From IMG/VR virus record IMGVR_UViG_3300045996_001255, positions 1 to 37,656 of that record: 37,656 bases of DNA. One strand, given 5' to 3'. Source of the DNA: a virus. This document shows positions 30,696 through 37,371 of the stretch, one piece after another. The translations under genes were made by a program, and so were the position numbers. The notes under the pieces are model-generated. The model saw only the letters and a list, made by a program, of their open reading frames with translations. It had not been told where the DNA came from and searched no databases. The first letter of the stretch is position 1; each line of letters starts with the position of its first letter.

Positions 30696-31733
30696 TCAGC
30701 CCGCCAGGTAGCGGCTCAGCTCGCTCATCGCCTTGGCGAACGAGGGATGCTGCCGGAGATCCGGGTTGCGGATCAGCGTGGACCGGTAGAACAGGATTCG
30801 GAAATCCAGGCTGAACCGGTTGGCGTAGGTGCAGAGATCCCCGAAGTTGGACTGGTCCACCTTCTCCATCATGTGCGCGATGGTGACCCACTTCAAAGAC
30901 GTATCGCCGGGCAGGCGGCAGCCGCTGGGGTCGCCGAGAATGTCCCGGAGCGAGATCATCTCGTTGTAGACCTTGGTGAACTGGACGAACTCGACGGCGA
31001 CGCCGGACGTGATCGTGCCGGCCAGCAGGGGTGCGCTGTGGTCGGAGACCTCCTTGTTCTTGATCAGCCGGTTGGTGAACTCCCAGGTCCGGGGGCAGCA
31101 GAAGGTCTTCTCCTGGTGCTCCGGCCGGAAGTCCATCAGCTTGGAGTTATACTGGCTGAGGAAGGCGATGATTCGGCTGTCATAGCCCTGGGGCAGGGCC
31201 ACGTCGTAGAGCCACTCCTCGAAGCTGACCGTCATCTCCAGGTGAACCAGGCGGGACTGCATTGCCGTGCTCAGCGGGTTGGTGATCGCCCGGTCGGTGG
31301 ACAGGTTGCCGGCGGCGGTCATGACCACGTTCGGGTGCAGGTGGTGCTGGCCGACCATCCGGTCCAGGATGAGTTTGTAGGCCGCGGCCGCAACGCTCTT
31401 GGAGGCCGCGTTGAACTCGTCGAGGAACAGCATCCAGCCGTGCTTGCCCCTGGGCACGGGTGTGTCCTTGAGCGGGAACAGGTCGGCGAAGGGGGCGAAT
31501 TTGGCGAAGCCCTTGGCGTCGAAGGTGGGCAGGCCGGAGAGATCCTCCGGGGCCGAGGTCGAGAGCCGGTGGTCGATCATCGCCAGACCGAACTCGTCGG
31601 CAATTCCGCGCATGATCGAGGACTTGCCCATGCCGGGGCTGCTTTGGACGTAGGGAACGAGGCCCGCCTCCAGGCACTCGCAGACATACTTGCGAATCTG
31701 CCGGGGCGTGCAGCGGTAAATCTCGGTGCTCAT
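30696..31733 (-). CDS. MoxR-type AAA+ ATPase (N4 gp24-like)
   Basis: 345 residues. Walker A is SSPGMGKSS at 31-39 and Walker B is MLFLDEFNAA with Asp105/Glu106. A sensor 1-like VVMTAAGNLSTDRAI and an arginine-bearing helix follow. MoxR ATPases work as chaperones with a VWA-domain partner, here very probably the VWA metallopeptidase at 25927-27072. ATG 31733 has GGGAGA upstream within GAACCAAGGGAGA. The gene pair is separated by the tiny-gene cassette, unlike the usual adjacency. Confidence 0.9.
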   Translation of the reverse strand: MSTEIYRCTPRQIRKYVCECLEAGLVPYVQSSPGMGKSSIMRGIADEFGLAMIDHRLSTSAPEDLSGLPTFDAKGFAKFAPFADLFPLKDTPVPRGKHGWMLFLDEFNAASKSVAAAAYKLILDRMVGQHHLHPNVVMTAAGNLSTDRAITNPLSTAMQSRLVHLEMTVSFEEWLYDVALPQGYDSRIIAFLSQYNSKLMDFRPEHQEKTFCCPRTWEFTNRLIKNKEVSDHSAPLLAGTITSGVAVEFVQFTKVYNEMISLRDILGDPSGCRLPGDTSLKWVTIAHMMEKVDQSNFGDLCTYANRFSLDFRILFYRSTLIRNPDLRQHPSFAKAMSELSRYLAG

Positions 31734-31759
31734 GGGGGTGGTCTCCCTTGGTTCAGCTT

Positions 31760-31815
31760 GGGATTGGGGGGGTTCAGGTCGGGGATTGGGATTGGTTCAG
31801 GACGGGGAGAGGGGG
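31760..31815 (+). repeat. G-rich stretch, potential G-quadruplex
   Basis: Plus-strand G runs of 3, 7, 4, 3, 4 and 5 bases are spaced by short T/A/C stretches in the 89-base gap before the MoxR gene (31734-31822), with two TTGGTTC heptamers flanking or inside. On the minus mRNA it is C-rich, so any quadruplex would form in the template strand DNA. Confidence 0.4.
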
Positions 31816-31822
31816 ATTTCGG

Positions 31823-32104
31823 TCACTCAGGCTTTTTACCGCCGGCGATGACCTGGAACTTGGGCTTTCCCATGGCGGCTCGATCAACGAAGATGCTCAC
31901 GGGGATGATGCTGCCCTCTGGCGTAAGGATGGCGAACGTGTTTCCAAGGCGGGTCCATTCAATACACTGATCGAACAGCCGCATCGCATTTCGCAAGCAC
32001 TCTTCCCGGCTCTCGGAGCCGGACAATTCCATCAGATGATCCAGCCGTTCGGTGCTGCGATCCGAGAGTTTGATGGTTGAGCCTCCAGGCTTTCCCGTAA
32101 ACAT
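31823..32104 (-). CDS. Ribbon-helix-helix-like DNA-binding protein
   Basis: 93 residues. Residues about 9-45 (STIKLSDRSTERLDHLMELS, then GSESREECLRNAMRLFDQCI) read as a CopG/Arc-type ribbon-helix-helix: a short strand with alternating polar residues, then two helices. The C-terminal part is beta-rich (FAILTPEGSIIPVSIFVD). ATG 32104 has GGAGAT upstream. It may be a small transcriptional regulator of the middle region. Confidence 0.72.
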   Translation of the reverse strand: MFTGKPGGSTIKLSDRSTERLDHLMELSGSESREECLRNAMRLFDQCIEWTRLGNTFAILTPEGSIIPVSIFVDRAAMGKPKFQVIAGGKKPE

Positions 32105-32125
32105 CGGTTATCTCCAGGCGGGGGG

Positions 32126-32680
32126 TTAATCGGTTTCAACTTCGATCAGGACCACGTCCGGGTCCTTGTAGAGGCCGAGGGATTTCAGTCTTTCGACCAG
32201 CTTGCGGCCGTTCTTGGTGGCCGACTTGTCCAGGGCGGACATCTCGGGGCACTGTTCCAGGGCCTCCAGGATCGCCGCCAGAGCGTCGGCGCAGGCGCTG
32301 TCCTCGTAGAGGACCAGGATCTCGGTCTCGATCAGGTTCTCCAGCCAGCGGATGATCACCATGAAGACCAGCGGCACCGGGCGTCCCTCAAAGACGCCGA
32401 GAGCCCAGTCCGAGACGCCGTTGATCAGGACGGCGACCTCGGCCTTGCGGCCGGGTGCCAGACCGTCCAGGGGTTCGTGCATGGTCTGAACCAAGAGAGG
32501 CAAGACCTTGTCGCAGAACGCCCGTTCCCTGGGTTGGAGGTCGCGGGCCTGGGCCAGGCTGTGGGCGCACTGCCAGAGCATCCGGGAGGCCAGGGCCAGC
32601 TCGATCCGGTCCCGGTGGCCGGCGAATTTCAGCAGGGCCGTCCGGAGCTGGCGTTCCCGCCGGTCCATGGGCTTAGCCAT
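32126..32680 (-). CDS. Hypothetical helical protein
   Basis: 184 residues, almost entirely helical, with a long hydrophobic helix (PLVFMVIIRWLENLIETEIL) near residue 105-125 that is more likely buried than membrane-spanning. No family recognised. Its ATG overlaps the end of the LuxR-type HTH gene by eight bases, so the two are probably made together; a ligand or partner for that HTH protein is a possibility. Confidence 0.75.
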   Translation of the reverse strand: MAKPMDRRERQLRTALLKFAGHRDRIELALASRMLWQCAHSLAQARDLQPRERAFCDKVLPLLVQTMHEPLDGLAPGRKAEVAVLINGVSDWALGVFEGRPVPLVFMVIIRWLENLIETEILVLYEDSACADALAAILEALEQCPEMSALDKSATKNGRKLVERLKSLGLYKDPDVVLIEVETD

Positions 32681-32924
32681 GCGTGACCTTGGCGCTGTTA
32701 CGCACCAGGCTGGGGGGCGTCTTGTCGGTCAGAACCAGATAGGCCAACTGGGTCCGGTTGCGCAGACCGAACACGGCGTAGATCCGCATCAGGTGGGTCT
32801 TGATCGTCTCCTGGACGACGCCGAGCCGGTGGCTGATCAGCTTGTCTTCCCAACCCTCGGACACGAGCAGGGCTATTTCCTGCTGACGGGGGGTCAGTTT
32901 ATTAAGGGCTTCCATGTTGGCCAT
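32673..32924 (-). CDS. Stand-alone LuxR/GerE-type HTH protein
   Basis: 83 residues. LTPRQQEIALLVSEGWEDKL then ISHRLGVVQETIKTHLMRIY and GLRNRTQLAY align with the four-helix LuxR C-terminal DNA-binding domain (LTxRExEVL, NKxIAxxL, SxxTVKxHxxxI, NRTEL). No sensor or receiver domain is present, so it would bind DNA constitutively or with a partner. ATG 32924 has GGAGAG upstream. It could redirect host promoters or act as the activator of phage middle/late genes. Confidence 0.88.
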   Translation of the reverse strand: MANMEALNKLTPRQQEIALLVSEGWEDKLISHRLGVVQETIKTHLMRIYAVFGLRNRTQLAYLVLTDKTPPSLVRNSAKVTHG

Positions 32925-32958
32925 AGTGGGCTCTCCAGTTTTAAAGTAATTGGGGGTT

Positions 32959-32970
32959 TGTGTGTGTGTG
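32959..32970 (+). repeat. (TG)6 dinucleotide tract
   Basis: Six TG units follow a G/T-rich run (TGGGGGTT) and adjoin a TTGGTTC heptamer, in the 59-base gap upstream of the LuxR-type HTH gene. Slippage here would change the spacing upstream of the gene. Confidence 0.6.
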
Positions 32971-32983
32971 TTTGGTTCAGGAT

Positions 32984-33169
32984 TCAGATTTCGCCACGGG
33001 CCTTGGCGAGTGCCTTGGCCGCTTTGTTAAGTGCGATGTACTGGGCCGGCGGCTTGGCTCCGACGGCGCTCAGCACCCCGTCCAGCGCCTCGTACATGTC
33101 CCGTGCAGCCCGGAGCAGGTCGGCATCAGAAACGCCGTCCTTGGCGAGGAAGGTGTTGGGGTTCTTCAT
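32984..33169 (-). CDS. Hypothetical protein (61 residues)
   Basis: Helical: GVSDADLLRAARDMYEALDG then KPPAQYIALNKAAKALAKAR. No family recognised. It starts at ATG 33169, four bases after the upstream gene's stop, and lies upstream of the LuxR-type gene. Confidence 0.7.
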   Translation of the reverse strand: MKNPNTFLAKDGVSDADLLRAARDMYEALDGVLSAVGAKPPAQYIALNKAAKALAKARGEI

Positions 33170-33173
33170 GGTC

Positions 33174-33551
33174 TCAGTCCTTCTGCTTGGTTTGAGAGAG
33201 GAAGTCGGTCTTTGTCAGCAGGCTGATCGGGTTGTTCTTCTTCTGCGACCAGATGCAGTTGAAGCTGCGGATGGTGTCGGGGAGGACGAGCAGGCGCTGC
33301 TTGGCCGCCTCCTTGAAGAGATCCCTCGGGTTGCCCATGGGCATCTCTCCACCAAAGGACATAAAGAACAGATTGGAGCGGGTCTCGGAATCGGCGTTGC
33401 GGTTATAGTCCAGGAACAACAACTCACCATTCTGCGTAATGTCGATGTCGGTATTCGCTTCCCACAGCCGCTCGCTGATGCTGCTGATGTTCTGAGTAAT
33501 CGGGGTCTTGAGTACACCAATGAAGCCGTAGGAACGGACGGTACCGCGCAT
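33174..33551 (-). CDS. Hypothetical protein
   Basis: 125 residues, beta-rich with basic C-terminus. ATG 33551 has AAAGGATAG upstream, the same leader as the decoration protein gene, and follows the decoration protein's terminator by only about 19 bases. It therefore either depends on read-through or has a promoter in the terminator itself. No family recognised. Confidence 0.75.
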   Translation of the reverse strand: MRGTVRSYGFIGVLKTPITQNISSISERLWEANTDIDITQNGELLFLDYNRNADSETRSNLFFMSFGGEMPMGNPRDLFKEAAKQRLLVLPDTIRSFNCIWSQKKNNPISLLTKTDFLSQTKQKD

Positions 33552-33570
33552 GATTACTATCCTTTATGGC

Positions 33571-33605
33571 AAAAAGAGAGGCCCTCCTCTTTCAAGGAGA
33601 GCCTC
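33571..33605 (-). terminator. Intrinsic terminator after the decoration protein gene
   Basis: On the minus strand GAGGCTCTCCT pairs with AGGAGGGCCTC (11 bp, one T-G) around TGAAAG and is followed by TCTTTTTG. It lies about 43 bases after the decoration gene's stop, marking the end of a short high-expression unit. Confidence 0.88.
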
Positions 33606-33648
33606 AAGGTGGGAGACCACAAAAACCGAATGACGGTGGTGCCAGGGT

Positions 33649-34104
33649 TTACGAGACGGTGATGGCCACCGTGTCGGTGGTGCTGCCGTCGGCGGACGTG
33701 GCGGTGATCGTCGCCGAACCAGTGGCAACACCGGTGACCAGGCCGGTGGTGGCGTTGACCGTGGCCTTGGTCACGTCGGAGCTGGCGTAGGTGACCCGTG
33801 TGTTGGAGGCCGTGGCCGGGGATACCACCGTGGTCAGCGCCTGTGTCCCCGCCGCGGCGATCGTGGCGGCCGCCGGGGTGGTGACGATGCCGGTGACCGG
33901 TACGAAGGCGTTGATGTTGACGAAGCCCATGTCCTCGACATCGGCGGCGTAGAGCAGGTCCCGGACGTAGTGGTAGGGAACCAGGTTGTCCCCGTCCACG
34001 TCGGTGTAGGTGCCTTTGCTGGTGTGGGTCGTCGGAGCGGTGCGGCCGGCCGGCACGAGAAGCACTTCACGTGTCGAGGCCCGGTAAACGACGGTGGTGG
34101 CCAA
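33649..34104 (-). CDS. Capsid decoration protein with Ig-like (Big_2) domain (N4 gp17-like)
   Basis: 151 residues. An N-terminal ~70 residues precede a C-terminal bacterial Ig-like group 2 domain: VTGIVTTPAAATIAAAGTQ, then VTYASSDVTKATVNATTGLV and GSATITATSADGSTTDTVAI. N4 gp17 is an Ig-like protein decorating the head and lies next to RNAP2, exactly as here. The likely start is TTG 34104, seven bases after AAGGA; no in-frame ATG is nearby. Bounded upstream by a strong hairpin (34133-34151) and downstream by an intrinsic terminator, it forms its own transcription unit inside the middle region. Confidence 0.85.
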   Translation of the reverse strand: MATTVVYRASTREVLLVPAGRTAPTTHTSKGTYTDVDGDNLVPYHYVRDLLYAADVEDMGFVNINAFVPVTGIVTTPAAATIAAAGTQALTTVVSPATASNTRVTYASSDVTKATVNATTGLVTGVATGSATITATSADGSTTDTVAITVS

Positions 34105-34132
34105 TGGACTATCCTTTCAAACATATGTAGGG

Positions 34133-34151
34133 GGAGACTGTACCAGTCTCC
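34133..34151 (-). other. Eight-bp hairpin with GTA loop before decoration gene
   Basis: On the minus strand GGAGACTG and CAGTCTCC pair perfectly around GTA, followed by CCCTACATATGTTT. It resembles the hairpin at 20240-20256 in loop and 3' flank. It lies between the RNAP2 stop and the decoration gene start. It may be an N4 virion-polymerase-style promoter hairpin, a terminator for RNAP2 without a T run, or an RNA processing site. Confidence 0.55.
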
Positions 34152-34188
34152 TCCTAGATATGCCATGGGTCCAATTTAAGGTAGGGAT

Positions 34189-35400
34189 TCAGCTAAGAGC
34201 ATAGTCTGTATCAAGGATGTCGTCGGCCAGCGTCGGGTCCAGCTTGCCAACCTGCACGGTACGGCCGGTGATCTGGCTGAGCAGGAAGCTGAGCAGGGTG
34301 CTGCGGGCGATCAGGTGGAGCTGGAGATTGTACTGGAAGCGCAGGTCGTTGGCGTAGTTGGGCAGCACGCGGAAGCAGTCGTGAACGCTGACCACCTGGA
34401 ACGGCTTGGCCGGCAGGCTGTCGATCAGCGCCCGGATCTCCTCCGGATCGACCAGGGTCAGCGTGTCGCTGTCGATGTAGTCGAGGATGCGGGCCGAGAG
34501 ATAGCCCGAATCGACGTAGTGGTCCCACAGGACCATGACCATCCGGACGGCTTCGTTCTTCTCGTCCGTGGTGGTGAAGCGGCTCTCGACTTCACCGTCC
34601 AGGATGTCGCGGATGAGCTGGACCCAAGCGGGATCATAGCTGCACCGCCGGGACATCTCCCGGACCACCAGGGCATCCAGCGAGTGGATGGTGTTGGCGC
34701 CCAGGCTCCGGCCCTCCTTGGTCGGGGCGTTGACGCGGTAGGTGATCTCGACCGGCTCGTTGAGGAACTGGATCGTCTCGACGACCGGCGCCATCACCTT
34801 GACCTGGACATGGAAGTTATCCGGCAGGACCCAGTCGTGGGACAGGGCTTCCGGGTTCCACAGCTCGGGGAATACTTCGTTCAGTTCCCAGGCGGCCGGG
34901 GCCAGTTCTCCCATGGTGCTCTGGAAGGCGGCGAGCAGGGCACCCTCGCCGAAGATCTCCTTGGGCTTCGCCGTCGAGCCGTAGATCGCCGGTACGATGG
35001 CGCCCTTGATGTCGTCCCGCTTGATCTTGGACTCTCCGCCGACCTTGGTGAGCATGTGCTGGTAGACGTTGGTGTAGGCGTCCTCGCGCTTGCCGGTATT
35101 GACGACGTTGCACAGTTCGGCGGCCGAGCGGTCACCGGTCAGGACGGCCAGGATCTGGATACCGCTGGCGGTGGCATCGAGGCTGATCGGGTAGCCGATC
35201 GGCTGGCCGGCCTTGACCTGCGCCCACGCCTGGACGCCGGCGTAGTACATGGCCGGGTCGGCGGCCTTGGGCAGCATCTCCAGGAGGTGATCTTCGTGCT
35301 CGTTGAACCAAGCAAGCCGCTGATCCCAATCCTGCTTGTCGAGGCCGTAGCTGTTGGCGATGTCGATGGCCAGGTACTGGCGTGCGGAAAACCTTTGCAT
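34189..35400 (-). CDS. RNA polymerase subunit RNAP2 (N4 gp16-like)
   Basis: 403 residues, the larger subunit of the heterodimeric T7-like polymerase that transcribes middle genes. Motif A is PISLDATASGIQIL (Asp75), motif B is RDDIKGAIVPAIYGS (Arg128, Lys132, Tyr140), and motif C is SVHDCFRV (His340, Asp341). The size matches N4 gp16. ATG 35400 is used because AAGGAG lies seven bases upstream; a start at 35487 would add unconserved residues and run through the leader. The (T/D)xxGR part is supplied by RNAP1 (35896-36726). Here the two subunit genes are separated by an 82-residue gene and a 250-base leader. Confidence 0.95.
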   Translation of the reverse strand: MQRFSARQYLAIDIANSYGLDKQDWDQRLAWFNEHEDHLLEMLPKAADPAMYYAGVQAWAQVKAGQPIGYPISLDATASGIQILAVLTGDRSAAELCNVVNTGKREDAYTNVYQHMLTKVGGESKIKRDDIKGAIVPAIYGSTAKPKEIFGEGALLAAFQSTMGELAPAAWELNEVFPELWNPEALSHDWVLPDNFHVQVKVMAPVVETIQFLNEPVEITYRVNAPTKEGRSLGANTIHSLDALVVREMSRRCSYDPAWVQLIRDILDGEVESRFTTTDEKNEAVRMVMVLWDHYVDSGYLSARILDYIDSDTLTLVDPEEIRALIDSLPAKPFQVVSVHDCFRVLPNYANDLRFQYNLQLHLIARSTLLSFLLSQITGRTVQVGKLDPTLADDILDTDYALS

Positions 35401-35522
35401 AACGCGCTCCTTAAGGTTTGATGGCTTGATGTGCGGGGGTGCTAGGTTCTTGGTTATAATTAGAGCTATGTCCAACCGATGGCCCATCCGATGGTGTTAC
35501 CGGCACGGGAGACGAAGGTCAC

Positions 35523-35532
35523 CCTATAGGCT
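35523..35532 (-). promoter_or_regulatory. Candidate middle (T7-like RNAP) promoter core, copy 2
   Basis: Plus CCTATAGGCT; the minus strand reads AGCCTATAGGGTGACC, very like the 3' half of a T7 promoter (CACTATAGGG). It is the second copy of the ten-base sequence at 25094-25103. It lies about 120 bases upstream of the RNAP2 start. Confidence 0.45.
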
Positions 35533-35577
35533 GCCTCCCATGTTCCTTGGCGTTTTGGGGGGACATGCCTCACCTTG

Positions 35578-35607
35578 CCTGTGACGGTACGGGGGTGCTG
35601 TCACAGG
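35578..35607. repeat. Inverted repeat CCTGTGAC/GTCACAGG
   Basis: A perfect 8-bp inverted repeat with a 14-base spacer, in the leader upstream of RNAP2. It could be an operator or an mRNA hairpin; no T run follows on either strand. Confidence 0.5.
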
Positions 35608-35650
35608 GTTGGTGAGGGTGTTGGGTTCTTGGTTCGGGTAGGGCAGGGCG

Positions 35651-35899
35651 TCAGTGGACCGAGGACGGGGTGGTGTCCGTCTTCTTCTGCGGAAGGTTCT
35701 GCTTCAGGTACCATTCGACAACCGGGCAGGTCATGATGCGGTGCATCTCGTCGTAGCCGTAGTTGTAGGCGGCGATCTGCTGCTCGGTCCAGTGGCCCCA
35801 GTAAGACCGGGGCTGAGAGGCACGGGCATGGTTCTGGCCCATCTCCTGGATGGTCTCCAGGATGCGGTTGGCGGCGGTATTCGGTTTGAAAAAGCTCAT
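35651..35899 (-). CDS. Hypothetical protein between RNAP1 and RNAP2
   Basis: 82 residues, with WGHWTEQQIAAYNYGYDEMH in the middle. ATG 35899 overlaps the RNAP1 stop (ATGA), so translation is coupled to RNAP1. No family recognised. Its position invites the idea of a third, small polymerase-associated factor. Confidence 0.75.
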   Translation of the reverse strand: MSFFKPNTAANRILETIQEMGQNHARASQPRSYWGHWTEQQIAAYNYGYDEMHRIMTCPVVEWYLKQNLPQKKTDTTPSSVH

Positions 35900-36726
35900 T
35901 CGATGAATTCCTTATCAGCGAGTTCAATAACGGCCTTGTTCCAGGCCGCACCTTGATAAGTCGCATGGTAGCCCATGCAGTAGATGCGGCCCCGCTTGTC
36001 GTACCGGTGCGTCAGGTGGAAGTGATCGCCCTCGGTCATGAGGAGCTTGATCACCTCCCGCGAGGTCCGGTCGTATTTCTCGAACGCCTTGCGGCGCTTC
36101 TCGAAGTCCTCCTTGGTTTCGCCCTCCTTCGGTTTGTCGAGATTCCGCCACTTGTTCTTGACCATCGCGGCGGTCTCGGTGTTGATCGTGAATCGGGTCT
36201 GGTTGACCCGGTTGATGTGGTCGAGGCAGACATCCTCCTCGTGATGGTTATCGCGTAAAATGATCGAGCCCTTGGCGGTCAGGTAACCGGTTTCCCGGTT
36301 GCTCCGGACCTGCTTGGGCTCGACCACCATGGGCAGGGGAAACTGGAAGCGGTCCAGCTCCTCCTGAACGTCGGCGCTGATCGTGAACTTGACGATGAAC
36401 AGCTTGAGACCGGCGGCATAATCCACAAGGTCGGCCTCGGCGCACTTCAAAATCATGTCCGCCGTATCCTGGCACGGTTTAGAGCTATCCTTGAAGTGGT
36501 GCTTCAGGCAGCCGACCAGCGTCTGTAGGGTAGTTCTCTTGTGTAGGGCCATCTGAACCAGAAGGCTGATCCCGAACTCTTCCGGGATACCCTGTGCGGT
36601 CATGTAGCTCGCAAAATCGAAGTCCGGGCAGGCGGTGAACTCGCGGCGGATGCGGGGCAGGAGCTGGTTGTTCGAGTACAGTTCTTCCAGCGCGATCTGA
36701 CGATCCAGGGTCTGTTGGTCGGGCAT
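35896..36726 (-). CDS. RNA polymerase subunit RNAP1 (N4 gp15-like)
   Basis: 276 residues, close to the N4 gp15 length. It supplies the N-terminal part of the split T7-like polymerase and carries the (T/D)xxGR motif as YDKRGRIYCMGYH (Asp243, Arg247) near its C-terminus, the last conserved element before the split. ATG 36726 (MPDQQTLDRQ) has GGAAGGAAG upstream; the longer open frame is Pro/His-rich and not conserved-looking. It is coupled by ATGA to the following 82-residue gene. Confidence 0.92.
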   Translation of the reverse strand: MPDQQTLDRQIALEELYSNNQLLPRIRREFTACPDFDFASYMTAQGIPEEFGISLLVQMALHKRTTLQTLVGCLKHHFKDSSKPCQDTADMILKCAEADLVDYAAGLKLFIVKFTISADVQEELDRFQFPLPMVVEPKQVRSNRETGYLTAKGSIILRDNHHEEDVCLDHINRVNQTRFTINTETAAMVKNKWRNLDKPKEGETKEDFEKRRKAFEKYDRTSREVIKLLMTEGDHFHLTHRYDKRGRIYCMGYHATYQGAAWNKAVIELADKEFIE

Positions 36727-36764
36727 AACGCATCTTCCTTCCAAGTTAGGTTGAGGGTGTCGAT

Positions 36765-36890
36765 TCACCGGTACTTCAGGCGCTGGTAGCCTCGGATGGT
36801 GCGGCGGATGTGCGGCATGCAGGGGAGGCTGTAGCCCCGGAGGCGGCTGAGTTGGTTCCACTTCCGGATGAATTCGGTTCTCAGCATCAT
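36765..36890 (-). CDS. Small basic protein (41 residues)
   Basis: MMLRTEFIRKWNQLSRLRGY is followed by a C-terminal basic stretch IRRTIRGYQRLKYR. Very high Arg/Lys content suggests nucleic-acid binding or host targeting. ATG 36890 overlaps the upstream stop (ATGATG). Confidence 0.58.
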   Translation of the reverse strand: MMLRTEFIRKWNQLSRLRGYSLPCMPHIRRTIRGYQRLKYR

Positions 36891-37117
36891 AGCTTGCGAA
36901 ACCGCTCCCAAAGGGTGCGGGTGGTGTTCTCCAGCTTGGCCAGGTGGCGGTCCTTGAGCGGATCGGTGCCGGTCCTGGTCAGCATATCGACGTGGGCCGT
37001 CATCTCCCGGCGGGTCGCCTTGATCTTGGACCAGAGGGCGGCCTGGTCCTCGGTGCTCAGGCTCTTGGTGGTGTTGGGATCGAACTTGACGTGCTGGCAG
37101 TTGGGTTCGCGGCACAT
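36887..37117 (-). CDS. Hypothetical protein (76 residues)
   Basis: MCREPNC at the N-terminus (two Cys four apart, possibly half of a metal site), then helical and basic with STEDQAALWSKIKATRREMT. ATG 37117 is two bases after the stop of the 83-residue gene. No family recognised. Confidence 0.7.
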   Translation of the reverse strand: MCREPNCQHVKFDPNTTKSLSTEDQAALWSKIKATRREMTAHVDMLTRTGTDPLKDRHLAKLENTTRTLWERFRKL

Positions 37118-37119
37118 GG

Positions 37120-37371
37120 TCAGTCACCCCTGACTTTGACGAGTGCGGCATCGCGTGCGATGCGCGCGTTTTGAAGTTCCTCCTCATCGTCGTTGGCTTC
37201 CGCCCATTGCCATTGCATCAGGGCTGAGTACATGGCCGTTGATGCGGCGGTCAGACGGGCGTTCTGTGTATGCGCCTCAGCCAGTTGATCGAGCATCGCA
37301 TCCGCGAACTCAGGATCTCTGGTCAGACGTTCCTTGATGGTGATGCGGGAATCGCGGGTCAGCATGGTCAT
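37120..37371 (-). CDS. Hypothetical protein (83 residues)
   Basis: Helical protein (MLTRDSRITIKERLTRDPEF then AHTQNARLTAASTAMYSALM), with an acidic EANDDEEELQNAR segment. ATG 37371 overlaps the upstream stop (ATGA). No family recognised. Confidence 0.7.
   Translation of the reverse strand: MTMLTRDSRITIKERLTRDPEFADAMLDQLAEAHTQNARLTAASTAMYSALMQWQWAEANDDEEELQNARIARDAALVKVRGD

Larger units (their letters stand above)
35401..35650 (-). promoter_or_regulatory. RNAP2 leader region
   Basis: 250 non-coding bases upstream of RNAP2. Contains the T7-like core CCTATAGG at 35523-35530, an 8-bp perfect inverted repeat CCTGTGAC/GTCACAGG (35578-35607, 14-nt spacer), a TTGGTTC heptamer (35629), and an AT-rich CTAATTATAACC patch at about 35454-35465 on minus. 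Together these suggest separate transcriptional control of RNAP2, possibly autoregulation. Confidence 0.55.

Noticed and set aside
35455-35460. TATAAT on plus in the RNAP2 leader
   Set aside because: No -35-like hexamer at 16-18 bases upstream and no plus-strand gene downstream.
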